Source: Paratrimastix pyriformis
Taxonomy: Eukaryota; Preaxostyla; Paratrimastigidae
Direction of reading: 5' to 3'
NCBI GenBank assembly: GCA_027972325.1
Contig: JAPMOS010000114.1
Span: 1 to 64,000 of the forward strand
DNA length: 64,000 nt
In this document: piece by piece, positions 31,378 through 43,058 of the stretch
Layout: each line of letters starts with the position of its first letter
Position numbering within the stretch: the stretch's first letter is position 1
Notes under the pieces: model-generated
Databases searched by the model: none
What the model was told of the DNA's origin: nothing
What the model saw: only the letters and a program-made list of their open reading frames with translations
Translations under genes and position numbers: made by a program

Positions 31378-33451
31378 CCCAAGGAAAGCACTCAGGAACT
31401 TCGTGAGACGCGCAGCGGCCGCCGTTACCCGACTCCTCGTCACTCGCGGGATGACTCCTCGGAGGAGGAACCGCGAGGCCATTCGAGGAAACGTGCGCGC
31501 GCTGAACCCAAGTCATCCGCCGCCGATGCAGCGCCGGCCTCGCCTCTTCGCCTGGACACTGTCACCGAAGATGAAGCTGAGCAAGAGGAGACCCAACGCG
31601 CCAGCCAGGAACACGAGGCGACCGAACAGGAACAAGAGGAGATCCAACATGCCAGCCAAGATGCCGATCAACATCACCCAGTCGTCTTCATTCCATCAGC
31701 CGAGCATTCTTCCAGCAGCGAACATGCGCGGGCGAGCGTGCTACCCGAGCCGCCCACCGCCGAGCCCGAGGAGACCCCTGAGCCTGAGCAGACCACCGTG
31801 CCAGAGCAGACCACCGAGCCCGTGCCTGAGCAGACCACCATCGAACCTTTGGAGACCACCACAACTGAACCCGAGGTGACTACCTCCGACCCTGTGCAGG
31901 CCACCACCACCGAACCCGCAGAACCCTCAGAACCCGAACCGGCGCAGTCCGAACTACAGCAAACCGGCACAGAACCGGAAGCCGCCGAGCAGTCCGTCCC
32001 TGGTGAACCCGAGCAGCTCGCCGAACCCGAGCAGCCCGCCGAACCTGAGCTGACCCCCGAACCCGAGCAGACCGCAGCCCCTCCTCCGACGCCCTCAAAG
32101 CAGCCCCCCAACGCCGGACCGCCCCTCCGTCGTCGTCGCTTGCCCCTCCTCCGAAACCGAGGGCGGGTTCGCCTCCCAAGAAACTGCCCGACTCCATCCC
32201 GCCCAAGACGCCAGCACAGGCCCCCGGCTATCAAGAGGTCCGCTCCCGTTCCCCGACATCGATCCTGGCAACCCAGCGTTCACCGCCGCCGCCGGCTGCT
32301 GGTTCAATCGTTGCTCTCAAGACGCCTCCGCCTCCGGCATCCGTGCCTTCCAGAACCCCACGTGCAGCCCCTGTCGCGTCCTCCGCCTCACGTGCAGCCC
32401 CGGTCACCGCCACGAGCACTACTGCCACGCCTCCAGCAGTGGCTCCGGGTCGGGCTTCCGTGCCTCCCAGAACCCCACGTGCAGCCCCGGTCACCGCCAC
32501 GAGCACGACTGCCACGCCTCCAGCAGTGGCTCCGGGTCGGGCTTCCGTGCCTCCCAGAACCCCACGTGCAGCCCCGGTCACCGCCACGAGCACGACTGCA
32601 AAGCCTCCAGCAGTGGCTCCGGATCGAGCTTCCGTGCCTCCCAGAACGCCCCGCACCGCCACGAGTTCCACGTCATCAGTCCCTCCCACAACTTCGAGTC
32701 CTCATCAGCCTCTGTCGTCGTCGAACACCGCCCCCCCGCCCCTCAATCGGTCTGTTTTTCTGTTTTACCTCTTGTGGGTTCCTTAAAACCTCTCCTCCAG
32801 GATCTACCTCGTCTGGCAATCGGAGACAAAGGAAGTGTTGAAACTCACTCGACAGGCATTTTACGAACGGATCTTTCCCAAGCTGCTTGCAAGTTGGTTC
32901 CCGAGCACAAACCATCTGAATCGCGGTCTCATCGTCCCTGTTCATTTTTTCGAGACCATGGCTGAGTACCGACTCTCCGGTGCCATCTGTGTTGAGATGC
33001 ACAAGGTACTTAACCGGTTGGGACTCACCTTCGGAAAATCCTGTTTTCGATGACCTGCGGTCAAAGTGCTGATATCGAGAAGACCTACCAGTTCCTGACT
33101 TCAAGAGCCTTGATGATTCTTGTGTGTCTGGATTCCGAGGCTGCATTCGGCGTCGACCGTGCCGTCGATGGCCACATGAGGCTGGATGAGCTTGCCCTCT
33201 GGGAACGCACTTTCCCCTTCTACGTCAAGGAGGTTTTTCATGACCGTTCCATGTTGGAACTCACTGACTACTACGGAGAACAGTTCCCCAAGGTATTCCA
33301 GGCTTGCGAACGTGAATACCTCGCTCTCTCCGAAGACGAACGGAAGACCTATGACTGGTCGATTCAGTGCCACAAGTTCCGCACCAACACCTGCTACCGC
33401 GAGATTCCGGCCCATTGGGACTGTCTCTTCAAGTTCACTGGGAACGCATAA
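31375..33451 (+). CDS. Gene A: unknown three-exon protein with long acidic/Pro-rich N-terminus
   Basis: Exon 1 starts MPKESTQELRETRSGRRYPT, continues with Glu/Gln/Thr/Pro repeats (EPEQTTVPEQTTEP style) and ends with Pro/Ala repeats near 32749. Intron 32750-32800 (GTCTGTTTTTC...CTCCAG). Exon 2, 32801-33005, encodes LTRQAFYERIFPKLLASWFP and LNRGLIVPVHFFETMAEY. Intron 33006-33082. Exon 3, 33083-33451, encodes LDSEAAFGVDRAVDGHMRLD, LTDYYGEQFPKVFQACERE and YDWSIQCHKFRTNTCYREIP. The C-terminal 190 residues look globular and are shared with gene B. No domain recognised. The reading frame through the low-complexity part is not continuous, so the exon structure there is uncertain. It is transcribed away from the satellite, divergently from the methylase block. 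Confidence 0.6.
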
Positions 33452-33791
33452 ACAACCCGAGACTTTTTTGTCTCTATCTCTCTCCGCCACCTTCTTCCCG
33501 CTTTCCATGTGTCCCTGTTTTTTGAAAGAGTGGCTATTACCCCTGGAGCCTCGTCGCATCGAGAAGACCGTTGATCTATTGTTCGACCATAACTTTTATC
33601 TTGTGCGGAACCCGTCAGCGTGGGTCCGTTCACCGAGAAGAGCGTGTGCCAGCCGTAGTTCGTCCTACAAGGGGAACAAAACAGAGAGATGGCGTGAGAA
33701 ATAGTGCTTTCCTTGTGTCTGATTTTGAACTTCCTGGTTTTGAAAAGAGTGGCTGTTACCCCCTGGAGTATCCCGCATGGAAACCGCCAAA

Positions 33792-35067
33792 ATGCAGAGG
33801 AAGCACGCAAGTCATGCCATGCTTAGCAGACGGACTCGGTCTCGCCAGGTGATCATTCTCGTCGAGGACGTCCCCGAGTCCCTTCCTGAGCCCCTTCCTG
33901 AGTCCCTTCCTGAGCCCCTTCCTGAGCCCCTTCCTGAGTCCCTTCCTGAGCCCCTTCCTGAGCCCCTTCCTGAGCCCCTTCCTGAGCCCCTTCCTGAGCC
34001 CCTTCCTGAGCCCCTTCCTGAGCCCCTTCCTGAGCCCCTTCCTGAGCCCCTTCCTGAGCCCCTTCCTGAGCCCCTTCCTGAGCCCCTTCCTGAGCCCCTT
34101 CCTGAGCCCCTTCCTGAGCCCCTTCCTGAGCCCCTTCCTGAGCCCCTTCCTGAGCCCCTTCCTGAGCCCCTTCCTGAGCCCCTTCCCGGCATGATGCCAC
34201 GACAAGCCCCCCCGGCTACGAAGTCCGCTGCTCCCCCGCTCCTCAATCGGTCTGTTTACTGTTTTCCCTGATGTGTTGTGGGTTTCTCATGCCTCTCCTC
34301 CAGGACCTACGACTTCTTTCAACCGGAGGACAAGACCGAGGTGCACCTAAGCCGACAGGCTTTTACGAACGGATCTTCCCCAAGCTGCTGGCAAGTTGGT
34401 TCCCGAACACGAATCATCTGAATCCCGGCCTCATCGTCCCCGTTCACTTTTTGAAGCCGTTGACTGAGTACCATTTCTCCGCTCCCATCTGTGTTGAGTT
34501 GCACAAGGTACTCACCCGGATGGTTCTCGCTTTCGGTGGCGTCCTTTTTCCTTGACCAGCGGACGCTGTTCTGATACGTCGCAGACCTACAGGGGCCTGT
34601 CAGCAAGAGCCTTGCTCATTACCCTGCTCCTTGATTCCGAGGCTGCATTCGACATCGACCACCCCATCGAGGGCCCGATGAGGCTCGATGAGATCGTCCT
34701 CTGGGAACGCTCTTACCCCTTCTACCTCAGGGGGTTCTTCGTGACCGTTCCCTGTTGGAGCGCACTGACTACTACGGAGAACAGTTCCCCAAGGTATTCC
34801 TGGCCTGCGAACGTGAATACCTCTCTCTCCGCGGACGAACGGAAGACCTATGACTGGTCGATTCAGTGCCACAAGTTCCGCACCAGCACCTGCTCGCGCG
34901 AGCTTCCTACCCTTTGGGACTTCCTCTTAACTGGGCCCCTTCCTCTGCCCCTTCCTGTCCTTGTGGCTGAGCCCGAACCCGTGCCGGAATCCGTGCCCCT
35001 TCCCGAGAACGTGCCGGTAGCCGATGATGACGAAGATGAATGGTTTGCCGGCGATAAATTCGGATGA
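33792..35067 (+). pseudogene. Gene B: tandem paralogue of gene A with PLPE repeats
   Basis: Starts [20 protein letters not shown] after a GCCAAAATG context like gene A. A long PLPE/PLPES repeat follows, then the intron 34250-34303 (GTCTGTTTACTG...CTCCAG), an exon with YDFFQPEDKTEVHLSRQAF and WFPNTNHLNPGLIVPVHF, a second intron starting at the GTACTC after LHK (ending GTCGCAG), and a C-terminal exon with LDSEAAFDIDHPIEGPMRLD and YDWSIQCHKFRTSTC. The tail is Pro/Glu/Val-rich and Asp-rich. Compared with A the frame is disturbed in exon 2 and later, so this copy is probably decaying. Function unknown. Confidence 0.5.
33876..34190. repeat. 12-bp minisatellite CCCCTTCCTGAG encoding PLPE
   Basis: About 26 near-perfect 12-bp units within gene B exon 1, with a few CCC-to-TCC variants that encode Ser. 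Confidence 0.95.
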
Positions 35068-36057
35068 CGACACTGGCAACAACGACTACAACACACTGGC
35101 AACAACGACTACAACGCCAACCCCCAAGGCGAAGACGAAGACGAAGACGAGTAATGAATCTGGTTCTCTTTTTGATCCGAAATTAGAGGCTCGACGTTTT
35201 CTCTCGAAAAAAGGAGGAGGAAGTGCGTCAGGGTGAAGCAAGGTGAAAGTGAAGCAAGGAGGATTTGGGAGGGTCTGTTCATGAAAACCCGCGGGCCCTC
35301 ACTACAGACAGGCCGAGTGGGGAGGGTCTGTCCACGAAAACCCGGAGGCCAGAGCGTCGGGCTTTTTTCTATAGAAATCTCAATGTCTATAGCGTCCACA
35401 GAAACCCTGGAACACTGACACACTGGCGGCCGTTCCCTTTGGGACCCCCAGTGGGGGCACGGGAGGAGCGCCCCAGGGGTCCGGCGCTCTACAAGTGGGG
35501 CCCCAAATGAAGGTGGTGCAGCCGCAGCTTCCACCCGGCGAAGGGTGGTGGGACTAGGCGCCAGCGGCCGAGGGCGCTCTACAAATACCCCGTTCAACTC
35601 TCAGCCTGGGCACGAGACGTCGGGCAAGCTTGACGGGAGCAGAGAGGAAAGTCTGTCGTCGCATCCTCTCTCCGCCCTCTTGGGTGAAACACCACTCGTG
35701 ATCTCTGCGCACTCTCCCTCCTCCGAGTGCGTGCCCTCAGCACCCACGTACACCTTCCAGTCCCTGCCCATCATTCCGGCTCATCCCATCCCCACCTCCG
35801 AGGGCCATGATGGGGCGGCTCCGTCCCGGGAGGGCGAGCATCCCTGTCTTGGACCCATCACGATCACTCCTGCTTGGGGTCACTCTGTCCATTCACAGGC
35901 AAGGCTGAGAACAGTGCACTTGTCCGCCTTGCCCACAGCCGGGTGGCATTATTCCATAGTATTTCTGCTCCCCTACTCGGTGCTCTGCGGTGCTGTCCTG
36001 CCTGGAGTGGGATCACACTTCACACACGGACGCGAACTATACTGAGAGCATTTGGTT
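35068..36057. other. No recognised gene; small direct repeats
   Basis: Contains a doubled CACTGGCAACAACGACTACAA (35070-35115), a doubled GGGAGGGTCTGT...AAAACCCG (about 35268-35300 and 35321-35351) and a doubled GCGCTCTACAA (about 35483 and 35574). The open frame at 35545-36045 has no recognisable domain. Confidence 0.45.
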
Positions 36058-37400
36058 GGGCGGGCCTGTGTTTGTCTGCGCCCACACCCTCACACAGACC
36101 GTACAGGGTCAGAAACAACAACAAACTGTGAGACGTCAGGGACGCGCGCATACTTGTGCACCCACGGGTCCCACGCTCGGGGATCGAGAGGTCCCAACAA
36201 GCTGGCGGTCAGGTCAGAAACAACTTTGGGGATTTCGGCACTGCTAGGTTAGAGATTGGAGAGAATTCACTGACCGCCAGCAAGCCTCATAGTTGCACGT
36301 CGTTCCTCAATGGGTTCTCTTCCGATCCCGTGTGCGCTGTCACACCCGCACCTGAAGTCGTGTTTTTTCCAGGCGGGCCCTCTCTGTGACACATCTGGCA
36401 CACCAACACCAGTGTTCGGTGTTTTTTCTTTGGGGTAGGCCTGCGCTTGCCCATGACCATCACCCCAACACTGGGACCCTTGTGTGATTTCAGCGCGTAT
36501 CTGCTCGTTTACGTGCCCGCACCGCGGGTTTTCTCATGAGGGCGCTCCGTTGGATTTCCGGATGCCCCTCTGCCTCGGTGTGTACGTTGACTCACCAACA
36601 CCGTGACGATGGCATGCATGCACCGCTGGTTTTTTCAGGAGGGCGATCCGTGGTATGTTCGGATGCGGTGCCCGTGGGTACACCAACACCGGGAAAAATT
36701 GGTGCTATGCACTTGAGGGGCTTGCACCTGTTCATGTGCTGTGATGATGCTGCCGGTGTGAGAGTGCATCCAAGGGGCATGTTGGGCGCACTCAGGCCCG
36801 CCCCCTGATGAACATACCGGGGCACCACCACCAGCACACGCACCATCAGTGTGGCGTTGCTCAGGGCGGGCCTGTGTGCTCATCATGCCTTGAATGGGTC
36901 CTGGCACACCAGGACATCTGTTTGATGCGTCTGGGGCGGGCCGGAGTGTGCCCCACATGTCCCCTGGTGTACACTCTCACACCAACAGTATCATCAGCAC
37001 CACCAGTGTGGTGACTTTTCGGGCGGGCCTGTGGGCTCATCATGCCCTTGAATGCGTCCTGACAGCTGCTTGACTGCTTGAGGCGTCTCAGGGCGGGCCT
37101 GTGTGTGCCCACATGCCCTCTGGTGTGCATTCTCACACCAGCAGCAGCAACACCAACACCATCACCCAGCACCACCAGAGTGGTGTTCTGTCGGGGCGGG
37201 CCTGTGTGCTCATCATGCCCCTGAATGCGCCCTGGCACACCAGGACAGCTGCGTGGCGAGGCGTCTGGGGCGGGCCTGTGTGCCCATATGCCTCCTGGTG
37301 TTCATTCTCACTCCAGCAGCAGCATCACACCCACACCAGCGCATTCAGGCCAGAATCACCACACCAGCACCATCAGAGTGGGGCTTTGCTGGGGCAGTGT
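36058..37400. repeat. Diverged minisatellite with GGGCGGGCCTGTG core
   Basis: The core recurs near 36058, 36865, 37020, 37097, 37195 and 37270, each followed by TGCTCATCATGCC- or CCCACATGCC-like sequence and CACACCAGCA..CACCA stretches. From about 36860 the pairs repeat at roughly 170 bp. No coding feature supported. Confidence 0.65.
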
Positions 37401-39122
37401 GATGCTCGATGTTTCATGCCTGCTCTCGCATCGACTGATGCCTTCTTGTCTGTCGGAAGCAGTGACAGCACTCGGCACCTTTGGGGAGCGACCCCGGACA
37501 CACGCGGGGGACACTGTGGAGTGTGTACCACCTCTCAGCTGTTTGATGCTCGTTCTGGCCCTCCGGCACGCGCACTCCCATCAGGATGGGTATCCGTAGA
37601 GCCGGCTCATCGGCCAAGAGTGTTGGGCGGAGCATCCCGTTAGCCGGGTCACGTAGAGTGCGGAAGGGGGGAAAGCTATGCCTTTGGTATGGTGTTCACT
37701 CTTTCTTGGTTTGGGTTTGTTTGGGGCTATCCCACGAAGGCTGTCCCTCGTTCTCCGAACTCGTGAAGGAGAATGGTGGGATAGCCGAGTAATCTCTTCC
37801 CAAACAAACCCAAACCAAGACAAGTCTCCCACCCACCTCCCTGCCTGATGAGTGGCACTGGGTTTGTTTGTTGCTGCTTTCCCGCGAAGCTTCGACTCAA
37901 CGTGTACCCATGGTCGTGATTGATGGTGGGCATTTTGTCTTCGCAGCGCAATCTTCGTACGTGCTCCCTTGGCTGTACTGCTGCCTGTTCACCCACACAA
38001 TCTGATTGACAAGTCAGGAGGGCTGCCTCGTGGGGGAGGCGAGTGTGGCTGTTGTTCAACCTTGTTTGGTGCCCTTGGACAACAGTGTCTGGGGCCTCGT
38101 CGGGGCCTCTTGCCCTTGAGACACCACCCTTCATTCACCCTCATTCACCCTCGTCTGATGTGATTGGGCATTCATGGTGGGGTGAGGTGTGGTCATTCAC
38201 CCCAGCTACTTTGCTTGAACAACAGCTTATGGGTCATCCGGCTCGTTCGTACTCTTGGGACACCCATCATGCACCTTCATGGCGGTGTGGGGTGTTGTCT
38301 TCCTCCTTGTCTGTTCTGAATGGGCAACAGCTCGAGGGACTGGTGCGGGGTGTTGTCTTTCACCCCCGTTTTGTTGTGGCACAGCTGTGTGGCTTTACCG
38401 TGGTGGGCACCATGCATCCTCCACATCCAGAATGGGGGGTCGGGGTTTGTCATTCATCGTCGTCTGTTCTGTTTTGACGAGTGATATTTCATCGTGGCCG
38501 TTGTGCCCGTGAACCACCCCGCTCACCCCACCACACACCTCCCTCTCACGGGAGGGATATTTGTTGAGCACCCTGAAGTGGCGATCGATACGTCACCTTT
38601 CGTGCTCTCTCTCCCTTCGGGGTTTGCGTTTTTTGGTGGGGGCTTGGGTTCTCTATACAGAACTCGACGCCTGCACGGCAAGGTTGCCTCCACCGCTTCA
38701 CCGGCGCCGGTCGGCGACTGGTGACGAAGAAGCCGCGAGCACGGGGCGAGAACCCTCCTGGGATCTGCGAGGCAAGGTGCCTGTCGCGGCTCCGTCGTGC
38801 TCTGCGTTTTTTCTCGACGCGTGCCTTTGGCCCGCGCCATGCCGGACAACGAGTCCTCTCGCTGTTTTGTCCGATCTTCTTCGTTGTTTTATTTGCGGGG
38901 GTCCGACCCGTTGAGGGAAGGATTCCCTATGGAGGGTGCCGAGTACGGGAAGACTCGGTACCTTCGGGGCCTTTGAAGGTTTCGCCCCTCCTTTTATTTG
39001 TGGCTTCTCTCCCACCTGTTTTTGCTGACCGGTTACAGCGGTGCGTCGGGGTTTTCTCCAGCCTCCTCTTTCCCTGACCAGACGTGCACCCCCGGGGCGG
39101 GTCGCGACCCGCTTGAGGAGAT
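37401..39122. other. Unassigned sequence with a compound hairpin and short repeats
   Basis: No domain recognised in any frame. Holds the inverted repeat listed separately and related GTGGGGTGTTGTCTT / GTGGGGTGAGGTGTGG phrases (38180-38360). It ends where copy II of the integrase element starts. Confidence 0.4.
37705..37819. repeat. Compound inverted repeat (21-bp plus 11-bp arms)
   Basis: Outer arms CTTGGTTTGGGTTTGTTTGGG (37705-37725) and its exact complement (37799-37819); inner arms GGCTATCCCAC (37725-37735) and GTGGGATAGCC (37776-37786). It could be a tiny MITE-like insertion or a structured RNA; no target duplication checked out. Confidence 0.75.
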
Positions 39123-40900
39123 TGTTTCCGGTTTGTATGTACTGGGCGTCGACAAAAACCCAGAGTGCACAGGGCATTCATGAACGGGGGGGGGGGGGGG
39201 TTGGGGGTTGGGGGTGGGGTGGGGGGGGGGGGGGGTGCTGCGTGGACGTGCACGCATTCACATTTTCTCCTCTTACGACCCCATCCCCCCACCACCACCC
39301 CCCCCCCCACCCCCTGTCTTTTGGTTGATGTAATAGCGACCCTCCATCGCTCCCCCCCCACGTGCGTTGCCAGATCATTTTTGTTTTTGCAGAAAACCGG
39401 ACCGGAAAACTGCGTGACGGGGACGGGGGGCGGGGGGAGGGGTTTGGGGGTTTATTCGGCGGGGTGGCGCCGACGATCAACAACGGGGACCAGAGCGCCT
39501 CCCGCAGCAGGGAGTGGGGCATCGAAGGTGGCATCGTAAGGCCGCAGCTTGTTGCGCGCGTAGACCTTGGGAATGCCCGCCTTGACCCGGTCGTCAAATT
39601 CGATGACGTAGGTTCCGTTGCGCCGGCGTTCCGCCACCCTCCCGGCCCAGCAGAACTTGCCCATGCCGGGCCGGCGCCATTTGACGGGCGGGTTGACCAT
39701 GACGGGAGTCCCCTCCTCGATCGTCTCTTGGTCCTTGTTGCGGCGCCGCTCAATGTAGCCGTACTCGCGGTGCCGGTAGAACGCCACGGCCTCCTTGATT
39801 TGGCGCACCTCCGCGGCCGCCAGGTTGGCGAACTTGTCCGGCAGCTGGGCCATGTCGCCCAGTTGTTCGTACTCGGGGAGGTAGAGCGCCATCATCACAA
39901 CCGGGCGTTGCTGGAAGACCGAAGAAACCGTGGCCGTGTTGTACAGGTTGACGGCGGGCTGCAGGAAGGGCTGCCACGGCAGCTCGCGGTTGGTGGCCGG
40001 CACGATACGCATCTTCATCACCCGGTTCTTGATCTTCTTGACGGCGTTCTCGGCCTTCCCATGAGACTGGGGGTAGTACGGCCTCGACCGGTGGTGCTCC
40101 ATGTGGACCCCGGGCAGCAGGTTCTTGTTCCTGAGCGGGTTGATGACTGTGAAGAGCAAATCCGAAACGCACAGAACAGACGCGATCCACTCGGCCACGC
40201 GCTGGTTGACGAACTCGGTCCCATTGTCGGTCACGATCCGGGTGGGGAGCAGATTGGGCTCGTCGCTGGTGAACACACGACTGAGAAGGTCGGTCACCTC
40301 CTGCCCGGTGGCCTTCGTCTCCCATGTCGCGGCGGCCCACATGTAGCTCGTGAAGTGGTCCACCAGGACGCAGAACGCGCGAGGCGGCTGGCAGCTCATC
40401 TCGAAGCCGCCGCAGTCGAGCTCGACCACCTCGAGGGGCCGGTTGACCACCAAGGCGTGGTACTTGGGATGCTCGTAGGTGGGCCGGACGGTCTGGCACT
40501 GGCCACACGTCCCGATGATGTCCCGCGCAAGTTGATCCAGGCCAATGATGTAGTAGAGGCCTTTCGCGTAGGCAATCAGAGCATCTCGGTTGAGGTGCCC
40601 CTGCTGGACATGCAAGCGCCGCACCAGACGCACACGGTTGGCAAGCGGGTGATCACGGGCACCCAGATGGTCCGGTCGCGGATCTCGTGGTCGTAGCGGA
40701 GCCGCTGCAGAACTCCTCCAACGGCGCGGTAGAACCCTTCACGGGCATGTTTGCGGCAGTTCGACCGATAACTGCGTGTTCCTTCCCGGACTGAAAAATG
40801 AGACAAACGGGGCATTGGTCATGACATGGAAAACCAAAAACAGACGTTCCACACCGTTCAGGATCATGTGGATCCCCCGCGCCGTCCGGTCGTAGCTTCC
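39123..40900. mobile_element. Integrase element, copy II (short, 1.8 kb)
   Basis: Begins with the shared TGTTTCCGG terminus and GGCGTCGACAA..CCCAGAGTGCACAGGGC block, then long G/C homopolymers, then the integrase region. It ends at CGGTCGTAGCTTCC (40900), where copy I would continue ATAATCTGCC but copy III begins. It is more diverged from I and III than they are from each other, so it is the older copy. It lacks everything upstream of the integrase. Confidence 0.7.
39452..40815 (-). pseudogene. DDE integrase, copy II, partial
   Basis: Keeps the HHCC zinc domain, the D-D-E core and the CWAGRVAERRRNGTYVIEFD GPY/F-like module with only scattered substitutions against copies I and III. The acidic N-terminal exon is mostly missing because the copy ends at 40900. 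It looks broken, with few breaks in the part that remains. Confidence 0.75.
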
Positions 40901-41201
40901 TGTTTCCGGTTTTGTATGGACGGGGCGTCGACAAGAACCCAGAGTGCACAGGGCGTTCATGAACGGGGGGGGGGGGGGGTGAGCGAGAGCCGGTTTTGGG
41001 GATCCTCTGGGAGAAAACTGGTAATGCACGCAGCCCCTCCTCCCCCCCCCCCCCGAGCCCGATTATCCGGCCCCTCCAACGATTTCACCCCCACCCCCCT
41101 CCTCGAGCATTCGTATAAGATCATTTTTGTTTTTGCAGAAAACCGGACCGGAAAACTGCGGGACGGGGGGCGGTGGTGGGGATGGTGGGGTTGGGGGTGT
41201 T

Positions 41202-42853
41202 TTATTCTGGGGGCGCGTGACGCCGGCGATCAACGACGGGGACCAGAGCGCCTCCCGCAGCAGGGAGCGGGGCATCGAAGGTGGCATCGTAAGGCCGCAG
41301 CTTGTTGCGCCCGTAGACCTTGGGAATGCCCGGCTTGACCCGATCCTCAAACTCGATGACGTAGGTGCCGTTACGCATGCGTTCCGCCACCCTCCCGGAC
41401 CAGCAGAACCTGCCAATGCCGGGCCGGCGCCATTTGGCAGGCGGGGCGACCATGACGCGAGTCCCCTCCTCGATGGTCTCTTGGTCCTTGTTGCGGCGCC
41501 GCTCAATGTAGCCGTACTCGCGGTGCCGGTAGAACGCCACGGCCTCCTTGATTTGGCGCACCTCCGCGGCCGCCAGGTTGGCGAACTTGTCCGGCAGCTG
41601 GGCCATGTCGCCCAGTTGTTCGTACTCGGGGAGGTAGAGCGCCATCATCACAACCGGGCGTTGCTGGAAGACCGAAGAAACCGTGGCCGTGTTGTACAGG
41701 TTGACGGCGGGCTGCAGGAAGGGCTGCCACGGCAGCTCGCGGTTGGTGGCCGGCACGATACGCATCTTCATCACCCGGTTCTTGATCTTCTTGACGGCGT
41801 TCTCGGCCTTCCCATGAGACTGGGGGTAGTACGGCCTCGACCGGTGGTGCTCCATGTGGACCCCGGGCAGCAGGTTCTTGTTCCTGAGCGGGTTGATGAC
41901 TGTGAAGAGCAAATCCGAAACGCACAGAACAGACGCGATCCACTCGGCCACGCGCTGGTTGACGAACTCGGTCCCATTGTCGGTCACGATCCGGGTGGGG
42001 AGCAGATTGGGCTCGTCGCTGGTGAACACACGACTGAGAAGGTCGGTCACCTCCTGCCCGGTGGCCTTCGTCTCCCATGTCGCGGCGGCCCACATGTAGC
42101 TCGTGAAGTGGTCCACCAGGACGCAGAACGCGCGAGGCGGCTGGCAGCTCATCTCGAAGCCGCCGCAGTCGAGCTCGACCACCTCGAGGGGCCGGTTGAC
42201 CACCAAGGCGTGGTACTTGGGATGCTCGTACGTGGGCCGGACGCTCTGGCACTGGCCACACGTCCCGATGATGTCCCGCGCAAGCTGATCCACGCCATGG
42301 ATGTAGAAGAGGCCCTTCGAGTAGGCAATCAGGGCATCTCGGTTGAGGTGCCCCTGCTGGACATGCAAGCGCCGCAGCAAGCGCACACGGCGGGCAAGCG
42401 GGTAGATCACGGGCACCCAGATGGGCCGATCGCGGATCTCGTGGTCGAAGCGGAGCCGCTGCAGAACTCCCCGCTCGACGCGGTACAACCCTTCATTGGC
42501 GTGTTTTAGACAGTTCGACCGGTAACTGCGTGATCCTTCCCGAACTGGAAAAATGAGACAAAGGGGGGCATTGATCATGACCCGAAAAAACCAAAAAACA
42601 GACGTTCCACCCCGGTAAGGATCAGGTGGATCCCCCGCGCCGTCCGGTCGTAGCTTCCATAATCTGCCACATCACCATCGTCTGCTGCTACATCAACCAC
42701 GACGTCAATCTCGGCGGCTTCTGCGGGGTCCAGGTCTCCAAGGGCTGGCTCTTCGGCCTCCTCATGTGCCGCCTCGTCACCATCACCACCTCCGAAAAAT
42801 AACTCCTCCTCAGGAAGCGGTGGAGGGAGGTCGTCAACTTCGATTGGCTCCAT
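41202..42853 (-). CDS. DDE integrase, copy III
   Basis: Same architecture as copy I: acidic first exon from ATG at 42853, a short intron (about 42530-42585), then zinc domain, D-D-E core and GPY/F-like module; the frame is open through the whole conserved part (458 residues in the main exon). It is the best reading of the protein in the window. With the other genes of this copy apparently also open, copy III may have been active recently, although its right end is missing here. Confidence 0.85.
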
Positions 42854-43058
42854 ATCAGAGGCGCCACAGGAGTGGCTATCACCCTGGTCATGCAGCCCGT
42901 CCAGCGAGCACTACTCCCGGTCCCAGACCCCCTCCGGGTCCCGATCCCGCCCCGGTGGCTTGTTGTTCAATCGAGGCAATTTCTCGATGTATCGTGTTTC
43001 TTAGAAAAAAACAAACCAAAAAAAAAATCAGGATCGAAAAGAGGGATTGTATTACAAG

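Larger units (their letters stand above)
22630..35067. mobile_element. Large integrase / ParB-methylase element, copy I (right end not defined)
   Basis: Left end TGTTTCCGGTTTTGTATGG is shared exactly or nearly with 39123 and 40901, each behind a different flank, so it is a real terminus. Minus-strand genes: integrase, ParB-methyltransferase, H1-like protein, small protein. A roughly 1.9-kb satellite follows, then two plus-strand paralogues. No RT, DNA polymerase or capsid gene was recognised. The TGT start and the integrase type recall Ginger DNA transposons (family knowledge). The right end is uncertain: 35067 is only the last gene I can tie to it. Similarity to copy III over about 8.8 kb is very high, so the copies are young. 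It looks largely whole. Confidence 0.6.

Noticed and set aside
35545-38912. Numerous 60-180-aa ORFs in the minisatellite and unassigned region
   Set aside because: No domain, no conservation with another copy, and composition follows the DNA repeats.
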